The notes beneath the pieces are model-generated. The model was not told the origin of the DNA. It saw only the letters and a program-made list of their open reading frames with translations, and ran no database searches. From Mytilus trossulus (lineage: Eukaryota; Mollusca; Bivalvia; Mytilida; Mytilidae): 64,000 nt of DNA. Both the position numbers and the translations under genes were made by a program. Within the stretch, counting starts at the first letter, position 1, and every line of letters starts with the position of its first letter. The DNA lies in NCBI RefSeq assembly GCF_036588685.1, contig NC_086374.1, forward strand, positions 30,186,886 through 30,250,885, given 5' to 3'. Below are positions 12,664 to 24,619 of the stretch, in pieces.

Positions 12664-14230
12664 TAGCTCACCTGGCCCGAAGGGCCAAGTGAGCTTTTCC
12701 CATCACTTTGCGTCCGGCGTCCGTCATCCGTCGTCCGTCGTCGTTGTTAACTTTTACAAAAATCTTCTCCTCTGAAACTACTGGGCCAAATTGAACCAAA
12801 CTTTGCCACAATCATCATTGGGGTATCTAGTTTTAAAAATGTGTGGCGTGACCCGGTCAACCAACCAAGATGGCCGCCACGGCTAAAAATAGAACATAGG
12901 GGTAAAATGCAGTTTTTGGCTTATAACTCAAAAACCAAAGCATTTAGAGGAAATCTGGCATGTGGTAAAAATGTTTATCAGGTCAAGATCTATCTGCCCT
13001 GAAATTTTCAGATGTATCGGTCAACCCGTTGTTGGGTTGCTGCCCCTGAATTGGTAATTTTGTGGAAATTTTGCAGTTTTTGGTTATTATCTTGAATATT
13101 ATTATAGATAGAGATAAACTGTAAACAGCAATAATGTTTAGCAAAGTAGGATTTACAAATAAGTGAACATGACCGAAATGGTCAGTTGACCCGTTTAGGA
13201 GTTATTGCCCTTTATAGTCAATTTTTAACCATTTTTCGTAAATCTTAGTTATCTTTTACAAAAATCTTCTCCTCTGAAACTACTGGGCCAAATTAATCCA
13301 GGCTTGGCAATAATCATCTTTGGGGTATCTAGTTTTAAAAATGTGTCCGGTGACCTGACTATCAAATCAAGATGGCCGCCACAGCTAAAAATAGAACATA
13401 GGGGTAAAATGCAGTTTTTGGCTTATAATTCAAAAACCAAAGCATTTAGAGCAAATCCAACACGGGGTAAAATTATTAATCAGATCAAGATCTATCTGCC
13501 CTATAATTTTCAGATGAATCTGACAACCCATTGTTGGGTTGCTGCCCCTGAATCGGTAATTTTAAGGAAATTTTGCTGTTTTTGGTTATTATCTTAAATT
13601 TTATTATAGATAGAGATAAACTGTAAACAGCAATAATGTTTAGAAAAGTAGGATTTACAAATAAGTCAACATGACCGAAATGGTCAGTTGACCCGTTTAG
13701 GAGTTATTGCCCTTTATAGTCAATTTTTAACCATTTTTCGTAAATCTTAGTTATCTTTTACAAAAATCTTCTCCTCTGAAACTACTGGGCCAAATTAATC
13801 CAGACTTGGCAATAATCATCTTTGGGGTATCTAGTTTTAAAAATGTTTCCGGTGACCCGACTATTAAATCAAGATGGCCGCCACAGCTAAAAATAGAACA
13901 TAGGGGTAAAATGCAGTTTTTGGCTTATAACTCAAAAACCAAAGCATTTAGAGCAAATCCAACACAGGGTAAATTTATTAATCAGATCAAGATCTATCTG
14001 CCCTATAATTGTCAGATGAATCTGACAACCCATTGTTGGGTTGCTGCCCCTGAATCAATAATTTTAAGGAAATTTTGCTGTTTTTGGTTATTATCTTAAT
14101 TTTTATTATAGATAGAGATAAACTGTAAACAGCAATTATGTTCAGCAAAGTAAGATTTACAAATAAGTCAACATGACCGAAATGGTCAATTGACCCCTTA
14201 AGGAGTTATTGTCCTTTATTGTCAATTTTT
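12664..14230 (+). mobile_element. AGCTCACCTGG-headed repeat with three ~502-bp tandem monomers
   Basis: The head is an imperfect hairpin, AGCTCACCTGGCCC then GGGCCAAGTGAGCT, followed by a 'gtccgtcatccgtcgtccgtcg' run. Monomers begin with 'cttttacaaaaatcttctcc' at 12751, 13253 and 13755, giving a period of 502 bp twice. Each monomer carries the same ~97-codon open frame, which I regard as incidental. The usual 3' tail seen at 25700-25917 is missing; at 14231 the sequence switches to an unrelated segment starting with a palindrome 'aagtcttctgaagactt'. Probably a non-autonomous transposon; class unknown. Confidence 0.8.
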
Positions 14231-14784
14231 AGTGGAAGAAGACGTCAAGTCTTCTGAAGACTTAAGGGGCCGACCATTTGCATTGAGTCTCCGTATGCCG
14301 CATTCATTTCGTGTATTACAATTTCAAAACAACTTAGATTCCCGACACAGATTTTTACACATGATTAGGCATCTGAATCATTTAATTTGTAAATTATGAT
14401 TGTAAAACAATCACTATCGTAAATATGACCCTTTTATTTATGTAAATTATTAGATTTCATCTCATCCACATGAACGTTATTTGTTTACTTGTAACAGGAT
14501 GTTTTGACTGTAGATATTTGTATTACGCATGCGTGAATTTGGTATCGGGACAACTTGCCCTGTTTACAAGTTCGCCCTTGAAGTTACGAATTTGCAATCC
14601 TGCAGACAAGAAGATTTTGTTTTTATATAAATAAAAAGGATATATATATAACGTGTTGTCTTTATTCATGGCTTTCCTTTGTCATGTGAATTAGATGCCC
14701 TTCGTAACATACATGTGACCTCCCGTTTAGGAGAAAAAACTCCCGTGTATGAAATTTTTCAGACGCCATATTTGATCATTTCTT
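14231..14784. other. noncoding between two elements
   Basis: It starts with a 17-nt palindrome 'aagtcttctgaagactt' (about 14249). No exon seen. It may be part of another repeat whose right end replaced the tail of the upstream element. Confidence 0.4.
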
Positions 14785-14793
14785 ACTACTGTA

Positions 14794-15336
14794 CATCTTC
14801 GCTAGCCAAGGGTTACGATCCACTCCCGCTCTCTTCACCCTTGGCGGATTGAGATAAAATTTCGGAGACACAAGATAAGGATTTTTATTGGTTGCAGTCA
14901 AAACTCGCTGCATCCAATCAAAATGCGCCTGTAACATGATCACGTGTAAATGTAGAAAGTGTTTGTAAACAATTGCCACGTGTTTTTTGTGCAACAAGCC
15001 TTTACATCCCTAAACATACGACTATATTTAGTGAAAACTTGAATGTTTTTAATCAACAAATGGAAGTTCCTGTGTATGTTTCATGCACAAATGCATGAAT
15101 GTTGACGTATGCTTTCATTTCCGGCTTTACCAAGTGTGTAGCATCTAGACGCTACCGTGTTTTTACCTCCAAGCTGAAGAGTTCAAGTGCTACCATTGGT
15201 CAAGACTAATGTATTCTGAATTGGCGTGGTTTTTATCTTCCGATAGATGGCGCAACATTGTTATCGCAAATGTTGGCTCAATCCGCCAAGGGTGAAGAGA
15301 GCGGGAGTGGATCGTAACCCTTGGCTAGCGAAGATG
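14794..15336. mobile_element. 543-bp DNA transposon with perfect 60-bp inverted repeats
   Basis: The left terminus 14794-14853 (CATCTTCGCTAGCC...) and right terminus 15277-15336 (...GGCTAGCGAAGATG) are exact reverse complements over 60 bp. Both sides are flanked by the identical 9-bp sequence ACTACTGTA (14785-14793 and 15337-15345), a textbook target duplication. A 9-bp duplication is typical of Mutator-like elements; other families cannot be excluded. The 423-bp interior has two CACGTG E-boxes but no transposase. Arm identity suggests recent activity. Confidence 0.93.
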
Positions 15337-15457
15337 ACTACTGTACGGGTGTAGTTGACACCTGTGTTAAATTTTACCTGAACATCAAAGAAGATGTATA
15401 ATTATATGGCTTCACTTGACAGCTTGGGTGTCAAACATACTGGTAATCAACGATGTT

Positions 15458-15606
15458 CAGGGGCGGATGCAGGAATTTTCGAAAGGGGGGGTGCTAACCC
15501 AGGGCAAAGGGGGGGTGCAAAACATATGTCCCGATACAAATGCATTGATCGGCAAAAATAAAGGGGGGTGCGCACCCCCGGAACCCCCCCTCTGGATCCG
15601 CCACTG
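15458..15606. mobile_element. hAT-like MITE, copy 1 (149 bp)
   Basis: Inverted termini of the form CAGNGGCGGATNCAG: CAGGGGCGGATGCAG at 15458 and CTGGATCCGCCACTG ending 15606. An ATGTT target duplication flanks it (15453-15457, 15607-15611). The interior has G-rich and C-rich arms and the motif 'atgcattgatcggc' shared with copy 2. Overlapping open frames on both strands are shadows of the palindrome. Confidence 0.88.
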
Positions 15607-15611
15607 ATGTT

Positions 15612-16890
15612 TACCTCCGTCTAACTGCCGTTGTGTTATCAAAACGATGTGTATTGGGAATATTGAAATACTTTTTTGTTACTTCCCTTTGTTTTATCCT
15701 GTTTTTAGTTATTTTGATTTTAAAAATGTAAATTGTAAAAAGACTATAAATGATTAATATTTTAATCAAATAATCATAAAAGGATGTTGATTAAATGAAT
15801 TTAAATGATTTTGGACAAATAAAAAAAATAAAATTTATAAATTATTTTAGCAATCTAGACCTCCTTTCAAGGATTAAATTGAAGGTTATATCATAAATTT
15901 GTTTATAACCGATTAATAGTCAACATACAGTATGTGCAACTAGACTAATAAAAGGTCTAGTAGTTAGAATAATACCTAGTAAAATCTTGTAATTTTAATT
16001 TGTAAATGTTAGTATATATTAGATTTTATTGTGTAAGCTAAGAAATAGCAAGACATTTTACACTGTTTTTAAGTCTTTTTAAGCTTTCTACAAATATGAC
16101 TTTCATAATGCTTAAAATCCATGCAGTACTAGTGTTAGTGTATGTTATTTTTTTAATTAATTTACGATGTTGCAAATGTACAGATAAGATATATAAATAT
16201 AATGATTCATTTGCAAGCAGTGAACAATCATTTGTCAAAAACAAAACAAAACAAAACAAGAAACAGATTCTTCTTATTATTTTATTTTATTCAAATAGAG
16301 AGGCAATAAGGGAACTATAAACATTACAATTTGATGGAAATTTGAAGAAAAAACACAATTTCTACATCATTTGGTTACATTTACGACAAAATTTATGTCG
16401 ATAATAAAACATGATGTTTTGACCATTCAGTACTTAATATATGCATAGTTCTTGGGGAAAAGTTTCATCAAATAATATGAATATAAATGACTTTTTTTGT
16501 GCTCATTTTTTACAGTGGGTTGTGATGATCTTCCAGTTAGGTTACCCTCATTTGGAGTGTTGTTCCCAACCTGTTAAAGGTCCATCTTTGTGCATAATTC
16601 AAAATTGGAAATTTCAACAAGCATCTAATATTCTTAATCTGGAAAATAAACCCTGGTCTGCTAGCTTCATGTATATTTTTTCTACTGATTTAATATATAA
16701 CTAGAATCATACAACCAGACTTAAGGAAAAGGCATGTAAGTTCATCATACAAATATGACAATTTTTCTAGACAATCCAGATCTTGCAAAATACATCGCTA
16801 AAAATTGTAACCTTTAAAATTGTTGTTGTGCAGTAAAAACCCATATGGGAACTTTCAAAAGTTGGCAGGTATGTAACAAGTCTTGCTATT
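15612..16890. other. AT-rich noncoding
   Basis: Nothing recognisable on either strand; the open frames are short and low-complexity. Confidence 0.6.
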
Positions 16891-16892
16891 TT

Positions 16893-17095
16893 TATGCTCC
16901 ATTTATGGGCAATATGTTTTCTAGTCTGTCCGTCCGTCCTGCTTCTGGTTATAAAGTTTATGGTCGAGGTAGTTTTTGATGAAGTTGAAATCCAATCAAC
17001 TTGAAACTTAGTACACATGTGTTCCTCTTGATATGATCTTCTTAATTACTGCCAAATTAAATATTTTACCTGATTTTCATAGTCAACTGAACATA
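16893..17095 (+). repeat. diverged fragment of ATGC(C)CC-headed repeat
   Basis: 'tttttatgctccatttatgggcaat' followed by 'ctgtccgtccgtcctgctt' matches the head of the 7208 and 33369 repeats. The following 'gatgaagttgaaatccaatc' stretch is shared with 31840-31870. Confidence 0.55.
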
Positions 17096-17239
17096 GAAAA
17101 TGATTGTACGGATTGGAAATCCATGTACTTATGACCTTTTCTTGTTTGAAGAAAAAAAATACATTTCAACAATAATGGAACAAAGCAGCCTGGGTAAGTG
17201 GGGCTGCTTTTATGGTAATTCAAGTTACCTTTTATTCAC

Positions 17240-17511
17240 CTTCTTCCACTTCAGAGCTATCAGCTCTTTGATTAACAATTTTCATAAAATTTGTAAATTT
17301 TTATTAACCTTTTCCACTGAAACTACTGGGCCAACTTCATTATAGATAGAGATAAATGTAAGCAGCAAGACTAGTAAAGTAAGATTTACAAACACATCAC
17401 CATCACCAAAACACAATTTTGTCATGAATCCATCTGCTTTCTTTGTTTAATATTCACATAGACAAAGGTGAGCGACACAGGCTCTTTGGAGCCTCTAGTT
17501 TCAAAGCTACT
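17240..17511 (+). mobile_element. 3' tail of AGCTCACCTGG-type element
   Basis: It matches the tail of the copy at 24620-25917: 'actactgggccaacttcatt', 'gtcatgaatccatctgcttt' and the terminal 'aggtgagcgacacaggctct' with an AGGCTCTTTGGAGCCT hairpin. Head and monomers are absent, so this is a truncated copy. Confidence 0.75.
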
Positions 17512-17654
17512 AGACCTTAACAGGTTTGGGACATAAAATGGGGAATAGTTCCCTAAATGAATATCTATTTTATACTTTTCTGTAACATGTACATGTATTC
17601 TGTTAAAAATCTGTATATAATGCACCAAATTTCACAAAGATGAAGCAAGACTAT

Positions 17655-17779
17655 CAGGGGCGGATTCAGCCATTTTAAAAGGGGGGGGGGGGGGGGTGTT
17701 CCAACTATATGTCTCCATTCAAATGCATTGATCGGCCCCTGGACCCCCCCCCCCCCCCCCCCCCCTGGATCTGCCAATG
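17655..17779. mobile_element. hAT-like MITE, copy 2 (125 bp)
   Basis: Termini CAGGGGCGGATTCAG and CTGGATCTGCCAATG with an ACTAT target duplication (17650-17654 and 17780-17784). The interior has a G run, the shared 'atgcattgatcggc' and a long C run (about 26 C), so the arms would fold as a G:C hairpin. Confidence 0.85.
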
Positions 17780-17814
17780 ACTATATATGTATACATTTTT
17801 TGTACTGAGAAAAA

Positions 17815-18336
17815 AATTGACTTTCCATTTCTATGTAGCAACATTCCAGCAGTGCCTGCATATAGAGTACTATATACCTCCCAATTGAAACGATATTCCC
17901 GTGCTTGTATTTCCTATCATGATATCCTCGAAAGAGGATTGCTGCTCACAAGGAAGCTATTAACCATGAGTTCCAAATACTGTGGATTCACTTATTTTCG
18001 TGGATTATAGAAAACTTGCATGTTCGTGGACACTTAAGTTCGTGGTTTCGCCGATGTCTGTATACAAGCTTATAGAAAATTTGGTATTTGTTGGACATTT
18101 AATTTCGTGGTTCGACTGTACCCTCGAAAGCCACGAAATTTGGTATCCAACGAATAATAATGAATCCACAGTAGGTTATTTTACTGACGCCATCACGAGT
18201 TGGTTGACCGTTATGAAATAACCGTTGCACAGATGATATTGGATATGTTCCTTACATCGTAACTACAATCCCTTCCCTTTTATGAATGTGACCTACCTAA
18301 TTAGACTATTTACCGGGTTTGTAATAACATGAGCAA
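17815..18336 (+). pseudogene. decayed reverse-transcriptase retroelement 3' part (Penelope-like?)
   Basis: Translation of 17820-17960 gives SNIPAVPAYRVLYTSQLKRY and RGLLLTRKLL, the C-terminal part of a reverse transcriptase also seen in the copies at 49898-50575 and 63507-64000. The downstream 'cacgagttggttgaccgtta' encodes HELVDRY-like sequence. The frame is broken by a nested MITE at 17980-18171 that also replaced about 35 bp of the RT. Similarity ends after 'aacatgagcaac' near 18336. The class is inferred from the 'SNIP..P...V...QL.RYSR' pattern, which resembles Penelope-like RTs. Confidence 0.65.
17980..18171. mobile_element. TA-flanked MITE (CTGTGGATTCA family), copy 1
   Basis: Inverted ends CTGTGGATTCA and TGAATCCACAG, each bordered by TA (17978-17979, 18172-18173), with internal 'ttcgtgg' and 'ccacgaaatttggtatcca' motifs that are also inverse to one another. 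TA borders fit a Tc1/mariner-type origin. Relatives at 26811-27020 and 32259-32468. It is nested in the retroelement. Confidence 0.82.
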
Positions 18337-18339
18337 CTC

Positions 18340-19537
18340 AACAATTTTCAAGGCTATTCAATAATCTTTTTAAAGAATAATTGCTCTTTAATAAATGTTG
18401 AATGACTTTAAAACTTTGATAAATACAAAAAGAGAAAAACTGTAAATTGCAAAATTAAGCTAATAATGATTCATTGCTGATCATCAGCATCAAGTCTGTG
18501 AGGTAAGTATTTTCTAGTCTATGGCTATGAGTAAAAGGTCAAATGTATTTTGTGTCTGCATTGATTGAAAGGTGTATTGTACCTAACATCATTTTTTCTA
18601 TGAATCATTGTCAATGACCATGTTAAGTTTGTTTTACACTTGTATCTAGAAGACTTATAAAATAATGATCAGGCTCAGATAAGTATGTGAGACATTTCAG
18701 CATGTGCACTCTAGTTTTGTTTCAAACATGTTATTGTATATTTAGGTATACATTGTAACATGCAAGAAAACACTACTATGGCATTTTATTTTATGTCTTA
18801 GAATACTCTGTAAATTCCAATGTTAATCTGACACGACCTTATGAAATATATGTAAACAATATTGCCACAAGGCATGATGGAAATTTTTTAATTTCTTGTG
18901 GTTATCAATGTGACATATTATATGCATACATTGATCTAACATTTATAAAATTGGAGAAGTAGTTATATACCTCATCTGTTTATTTTAAGATATTCCCTCA
19001 GTTTTGAATAACTTTATGTTTTCATAGTTAAAAAACTTTTACAAAGTTTATTATGATTACAAAGTAAACTTTATAACTAAACATATAAAAAAATATATGC
19101 ATTTATTTATTTAAGAATATTCATACACAGGTATAAACAAACCAGGGTCTACATCTTATTAAACAGTGAAATTTTCACATGAAGTTGTAAAAAATAGCCT
19201 TACAGTCAATACACCAGTTGTGAAATACCTAGTGATTATTGAAGCATCCGTCAAATTATAAATCATTTTACAAAAGATACCTGTGAATATTATAGTGTTT
19301 GATTGATGACAAAAATGTAGGAGTTATTGACAGCTTAAATCCCATTTACCTTTTAAAAAGCCTCTCACCTCAAGGACAATTACCTACTTCATTAATTATT
19401 ATGTATATGTAGGTGTGAATAAAGAATTTTTGGCTACATGTTTTAACCAACTGCTGCATTATGTGTGTAAAATTTTGGCTGCATTTTAAGTATTGACAGT
19501 TATATATGTGTTTGAGTTATACAGATATATGTTAGAG
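18340..19537. other. AT-rich noncoding
   Basis: No exon or bounded repeat recognised. Confidence 0.6.
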
Positions 19538-19588
19538 ATGATGAAAGTATTGCTAATGTGTGTAAGGAATCATTCTCCTACCTCAAAG
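19538..19588 (+). CDS. candidate first coding exon of the RalGDS-like gene
   Basis: ATG ATG opens a frame reading MMKVLLMCVRNHSPTSK that runs into a donor-like AAG|gtaaat after exactly 17 codons (phase 0). The next sure exon at 27236 starts in phase 0 with GAT, so the join is in frame. Vertebrate RalGDS/RGL genes use short alternative first exons just before the 'W.EE..DGA' segment, so the position is plausible. There is no direct proof; a rival (three codons, 22878-22886) also fits the phase. Confidence 0.33.
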
Positions 19589-19599
19589 GTAAATTATAT

Positions 19600-20870
19600 T
19601 TCAATTCACTTTTACTCTTTAATTTGGTAATATGACTAAAAGTATATCAGACAAAATTATTTTTCTTTTTATAAACACTGAACATACATGACATATAGGG
19701 TTTCTAGCACAATGTTTAGATGTGAAAATAATTTTACTCATTTGTAAGTCTAAATATGATTAATTTATTTTGCTTTACACAGAATTAAAAAAAAAAGATG
19801 CTGAAGGCAAGACAATCATGTAGATGTAATTTTTGCAAAAATTGTGTCATGTATTTAAAACATGTTTTACAAAAACAAAAGTTCCATTTTAAATTTTGTT
19901 AGCTTCATTTGCATTTAGCATTTCCTGAAATCATAATAATATATCTCTCTCAAAATGAGGTATAATTTTAGTTTATTAAACAATTGCAATAATAAGTACA
20001 CACAAAATTTCTGAATTAATTAAGTATTTGAATGTTTCACCTTATTCAGTATTGAAAAAAGTTTTTTTTTGTTTTTACCAATTTTGTTTAAACAGTATCC
20101 ATTGCAGATTTTTTTTAATGAAAATATAACATTTGATCCCTTTTTAAAACGCTAATTAGTTTCTTTATACATAGCTATCAACCCCCCTACTAAATATAAA
20201 ACATCTGATTCTATTTCAAGAATAAATAGAAATCCTAGAAAAGGAGAATGAAATTTCAAACTGAAATTTTGACCAAAAAAAAAGAAAATATATCGAAAAT
20301 TCTGAAAAATTGTCCCTAAAACGAAAATAGTTGGGATACTGTGACCTACTTTTAAAAATGATCATATCTACTTCTTTACTTCCTTCATCAATAATTGTTG
20401 CCTACATGTAGATCTCCTCTTCTTAATAATGGACACAATGCAATTTGTGCAATACATTTTTCTAGTTAACAGATCATGATCGTTATGTATTAGGCTAACA
20501 TAAGAAAAAATGGGACTGTCAATAAATATTGAGGCATTACCAAAAAATGAGTTCTTAAATTGATTAAATAGCCTTATATTTTGATCTGGAAATATGAAAT
20601 TTTTCAAAAGTTTAGTATTGTGTTTTATTCTTAGGTATGTCAATGACATAACTGATTTATTTACATACACTGTACTAATTTTCAATACTTGACTTTACTT
20701 AGTCAAATTAAGTATTTATATATTTTCTTTATCCATGTTCGTCTGGCAAATAACTTTATTTAATCTGTGAAAATATGCATAATACCCGGCCACGTCCACT
20801 TGTATTTTTGTCTATCTGATGAGTTAAGCCTTTTTCAACTTATTTTTATATTTCGTTCTTATGTTGTACT
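19600..20870. other. AT-rich noncoding
   Basis: Nothing recognised; probably intronic if the 19538 exon is used. Confidence 0.55.
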
Positions 20871-20874
20871 GTTA

Positions 20875-21240
20875 TACCACTGTCCCAGGTAAGGGGAGGG
20901 TTGGGATCATGCTAACATGTTTAACCCCGCCACATTATTGATGTATGTGCCTGTCCCAAGTCAGGAGCCTGTAATTCAGTGGTTGTCATTTGTTTATGTC
21001 TTTATGTGTTACATATTGGTTTTTCGTTCATGTTTTTACATAAATAAGGCCGTTAATTTTTTTGTTTGAATTGTTTTACATTGTCTTATTGGGGCCTTTT
21101 ATAGCTGACTATCCGGTATGGGCTTTGCTCATTGTTGAAGGCTGTACGGTGACCTATAGTTGTTAATGTTTTTGTCATTTTGGTATTTTGTGGATAGTTG
21201 TCTCATTGGCAATCATACCACATCTTCTTTTTCATATTTA
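20875..21240 (+). repeat. mussel-type interspersed repeat ('ggctgtacggtgacctatag' family)
   Basis: Markers in order: 'gtttaaccccgccac', 'cctgtcccaagtcaggagcc', 'cattgttgaaggctgtacgg', 'tgtctcattggcaatcatac', 'cacatcttctt'. Pieces recur at 220-345, 25970-26040, 30005-30125, 33950-34030 (inverse), 50733-50940 (inverse) and 53325-53395 (inverse). It is noncoding; class not determined. Confidence 0.75.
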
Positions 21241-21384
21241 AGTATTGCCTGTATAAGATGGATTTTCTGTTTAAAATTACATATAATTTAAGACATTGCT
21301 TGCTTCAGTATTTAACCTGCTGCACATTTGTTGAGTCAATAGCACACTTTTCAGCTTACCTGGTTAATGGTTTGTGTAATATAA

Positions 21385-21450
21385 AAAAGAAGATGTGGTA
21401 TGATTGCCAATGAGACAACTATCCACAAAAGACCAAAATGACACAAACAT
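21385..21450 (-). repeat. inverted fragment of the same interspersed repeat
   Basis: 'gaagatgtggtatgattgcc' and 'gagacaactatccacaaaag' are the reverse complement of the 3' end of the repeat at 21170-21230. The two ends form an inverted pair about 160 bp apart. Confidence 0.75.
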
Positions 21451-24400
21451 TTTCTGGTCAGCTTTCAAAATTTGAACTAAATGTTGGTAACCAAAGTTGT
21501 ATGATTATGATTTGAAGTGGGTTTTTTTAATGCCCTAGTTTTTAAACCCCTGTTTAGGGTTTCTTTAAATTCAAATCAATGAACACCACTAAAGTGTTAT
21601 AATATAGTACACAAATAAATTACAATGAACATCAGCCCCTTATCTCCCTCCACCAACTCTTACAATACGTTCATTAGAGGTAATTTAGTCTATGTTTATA
21701 TCTACATTATAAACAAGCAGTACCATGTACACAGTAGGTCAGTAATCAGTATTTATCTTGATGCATCAAAACAGATAAGTTTGAAGGGATGATCAACCCT
21801 AGGATCAACCAGTGGATGTGTCTAGTTTCTCACTAACTTCATTACAATTTATGGCTTTTCAATTTGTATTCTGTTCTTAGTATTAATATAGAACATTAGT
21901 TATTTTTTTATTTTACAAATTTGTGTTGTAAGAATTTATGGAATTATTAGTTATTTTATGGAGTAATTAAAAACATGTGATAGTTGAAGAGATGAATATT
22001 TGATGAAAACTTACACATGAGAAGTTAACTCTTGAAAGATCTTTTGAATAACTGAAGAGATTTTCAAGTTGAAAGTCATTGAAAGTGCTTTACAATAATA
22101 TTTGGAGAATGCATGGGACAATTTTCTTGTTTGGATATAACTAGTGACAAAGGTTGCAACATTTTAGGGAAAAAAACCTGTTTTGGATGTTTTATGACTG
22201 GAATGTGATGTTATATAGTTGATTGTTTTTGTCTGGATTAATACTTATCATATCTTGTATCAGTGTTTTAGCAATTCAACTTCTTTTACGTCAGATGCAA
22301 CTTTGAGATTCTTTGATTACTAAATAATTATCTATCTAAAAACTGCTGGCTTAGCTTCCCTACGTGGAAGGATCAAGATGGATCGTTTTTTAAGAACAAG
22401 AAAATGAAATACAGATTTAAAATATGAAATTGAAGTATTCATATATATGTTGACAAGAAAGATTTTTTAACATCTTTAAAAAACATTCATATAAATGATG
22501 TCTATTTTTAAACAAGGAATTATAAAGACAAGCCAAAAAATTGAGGTTAACCTTGTGTCAGATTACAATATTTTTTGGAAATAAAAAAATAGGAAGTACT
22601 GTAGTGATTTATTACACTAATACTAAGGATTTGTAATTTTAGTGATATTTAGCCGAAATTAGAAGTGGGAAAAATAATCTCTGTGAAGTGGATATATTCA
22701 ATAACACTACTATATCAAATGGGGAAATTTATGTGATAAAATGAAACAAATTTAATTTGTTGAAACTTCCTGAGAAGGGAGAATGACAATTTAACACTTG
22801 AAAGTCACATGCACAAACAACCACAGAGTAAATAAAAATACCAATACATTGTTGACGTTGTTTGCTAGTTGGATAAAATGACATTGGTAAGTTTATTTCA
22901 ATAGACTAGGGTAGGGATTAGATCCCCCTTGATGTTTTGTTCATGTTTATCTGTTTATATGCAGAATTTAGATATTTTTGCTAGGTTGAAATCAAGTTAA
23001 GGATATAGACAATGGTAGATTGGGGTTGGGGTTGGGAAGGGTAGGGTAAAACCTGTTTTTTTGCAAACTGCAAATTGGTTGTATTATGCTATGGTGTTGT
23101 TTAATCTATTTCTTGTACATCATCTTGCTTTTGTGCTATTTTGATAATTTTACCAGATTTTCCTGTATATGGTTTTAGCAGGGTTCTCCATGAATAATAC
23201 TAATAGATTTTGTGTAATTGATTCCCCTTAAAGTAATTGACCAGGATCCTTAAATTCGTAGTGTCGAAGTTGACAGGAAAAAGTGCAAACACTTTTTTTT
23301 TCTCTGCCCTCATAACAACACTAGAACCTTACATACGATTGCATTATATGGTTACAAATAATCAGAGGAGAATTCCTTATGGTTTATGAAATCATTGCTT
23401 GGACGGATAGTAAAGATGCCAAAAAACAGATACAAATATTATGTATTTAGTGTCATTTGAATTGTTAGTCCTGATTTTTAGAAACAGCTTCTTTTTTATG
23501 CATTCATGGTAAAGAAACTTTATGTAAAGTCAATTTCGTCAGTAAACACATGACATGTGGCAAAAATAATCATTTGTGATGTTACAGTCTTTCTTTGAAT
23601 AAAGTAATATGGTAGTAAAAGTTAACCATCCACTTAACATAAGTTTATCACTTTAATTTGCATATTATGTGGGTGTATAATAATCCACCCTTTATCACAG
23701 AAAAATTAGATAACATATATATACATAAATTACAATGATTATTGAAAGAGAGCATCAACATTATTTGGTTTAGTTTGATAGTTGTCTGTAAAACAATCGT
23801 GACTAATTTAATATACTGTAAATTCAGAAATTTCTGGGAGAATTTTTTATTATGATCGTTGAAAATGGACAAAATTGTCAGATTGGAAATGAATAATGCT
23901 TTACACAATTAGAAAAATGTCAGTTCTTTTTTTTGTGCTATCCATTCTAAAATATCATTACAAAAATTGAGAATTTACAATAATTATAAACAAAATATCA
24001 ATGACAATCAAAAATATCTCCTTAAATTTTGTTAACTTTATTTTGAGCTGTATGATATACATATTTAGATTTGAGTGGTATACATGTATGGTATAAACTG
24101 CTTTAATTTATAAGTAAAAGTAAATTACATATCATTAAAACTGAGGAAGGTGATGTATTTTGAAAATTGATACACAATACCTCTACACACAGTTTGTTAT
24201 TTAAATTAATATAATACAAGTATTATTAGGTACAAATACCTATGTCTAATATTATATGAGTCAACCCATGTTTTCCTTTAAATTTTTATTCATACAAAAG
24301 ATTTTACACCTGTGTGTAAAGTGAGTTACTCCTACACAAACACTTATACTATACACAGACAAGAATCTAACTCATTGTGTAATTACTTTTTAATGCATTT

Positions 24401-24610
24401 GTTTACTTTACCAGTTTTATGTTAATTGTAATTGATTCAGTTTATTGAAAAGTGTAGGCTCTTATCTGGTAACTTGTGGTGTTGGATTTCTCTTCTAGCT
24501 GTTAGTATCTTTAATCTTATCCCCCCCCCCTTTTCGCCAAAGAAAAAAAACAAGACCACATATAAAAACGGTTATAACTTGTCATTCATTAGCACAAATT
24601 GTCTGATTTT
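21451..24610. other. AT-rich noncoding, probably 5' intron
   Basis: No exon, RNA gene or bounded mobile element is recognised. The only notable point is ATG ACA TTG directly before a good donor (22878-22886). Confidence 0.55.
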
Positions 24611-24619
24611 TGAAATCTA

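Noticed and set aside
13304..14099. Two 97-codon open frames taken as genes
   Set aside because: They are identical positions in 502-bp repeat monomers, present also at 25262, with no splice or start context; treated as incidental open frames in a repeat.
15416..15642. Overlapping open frames on both strands
   Set aside because: Both are readings of the palindromic hAT-like MITE with G and C runs.
22878..22886. Three-codon first exon ATG ACA TTG before a donor
   Set aside because: Phase-compatible with the exon at 27236 but so short that chance is a sufficient explanation; the 19538 candidate is preferred.
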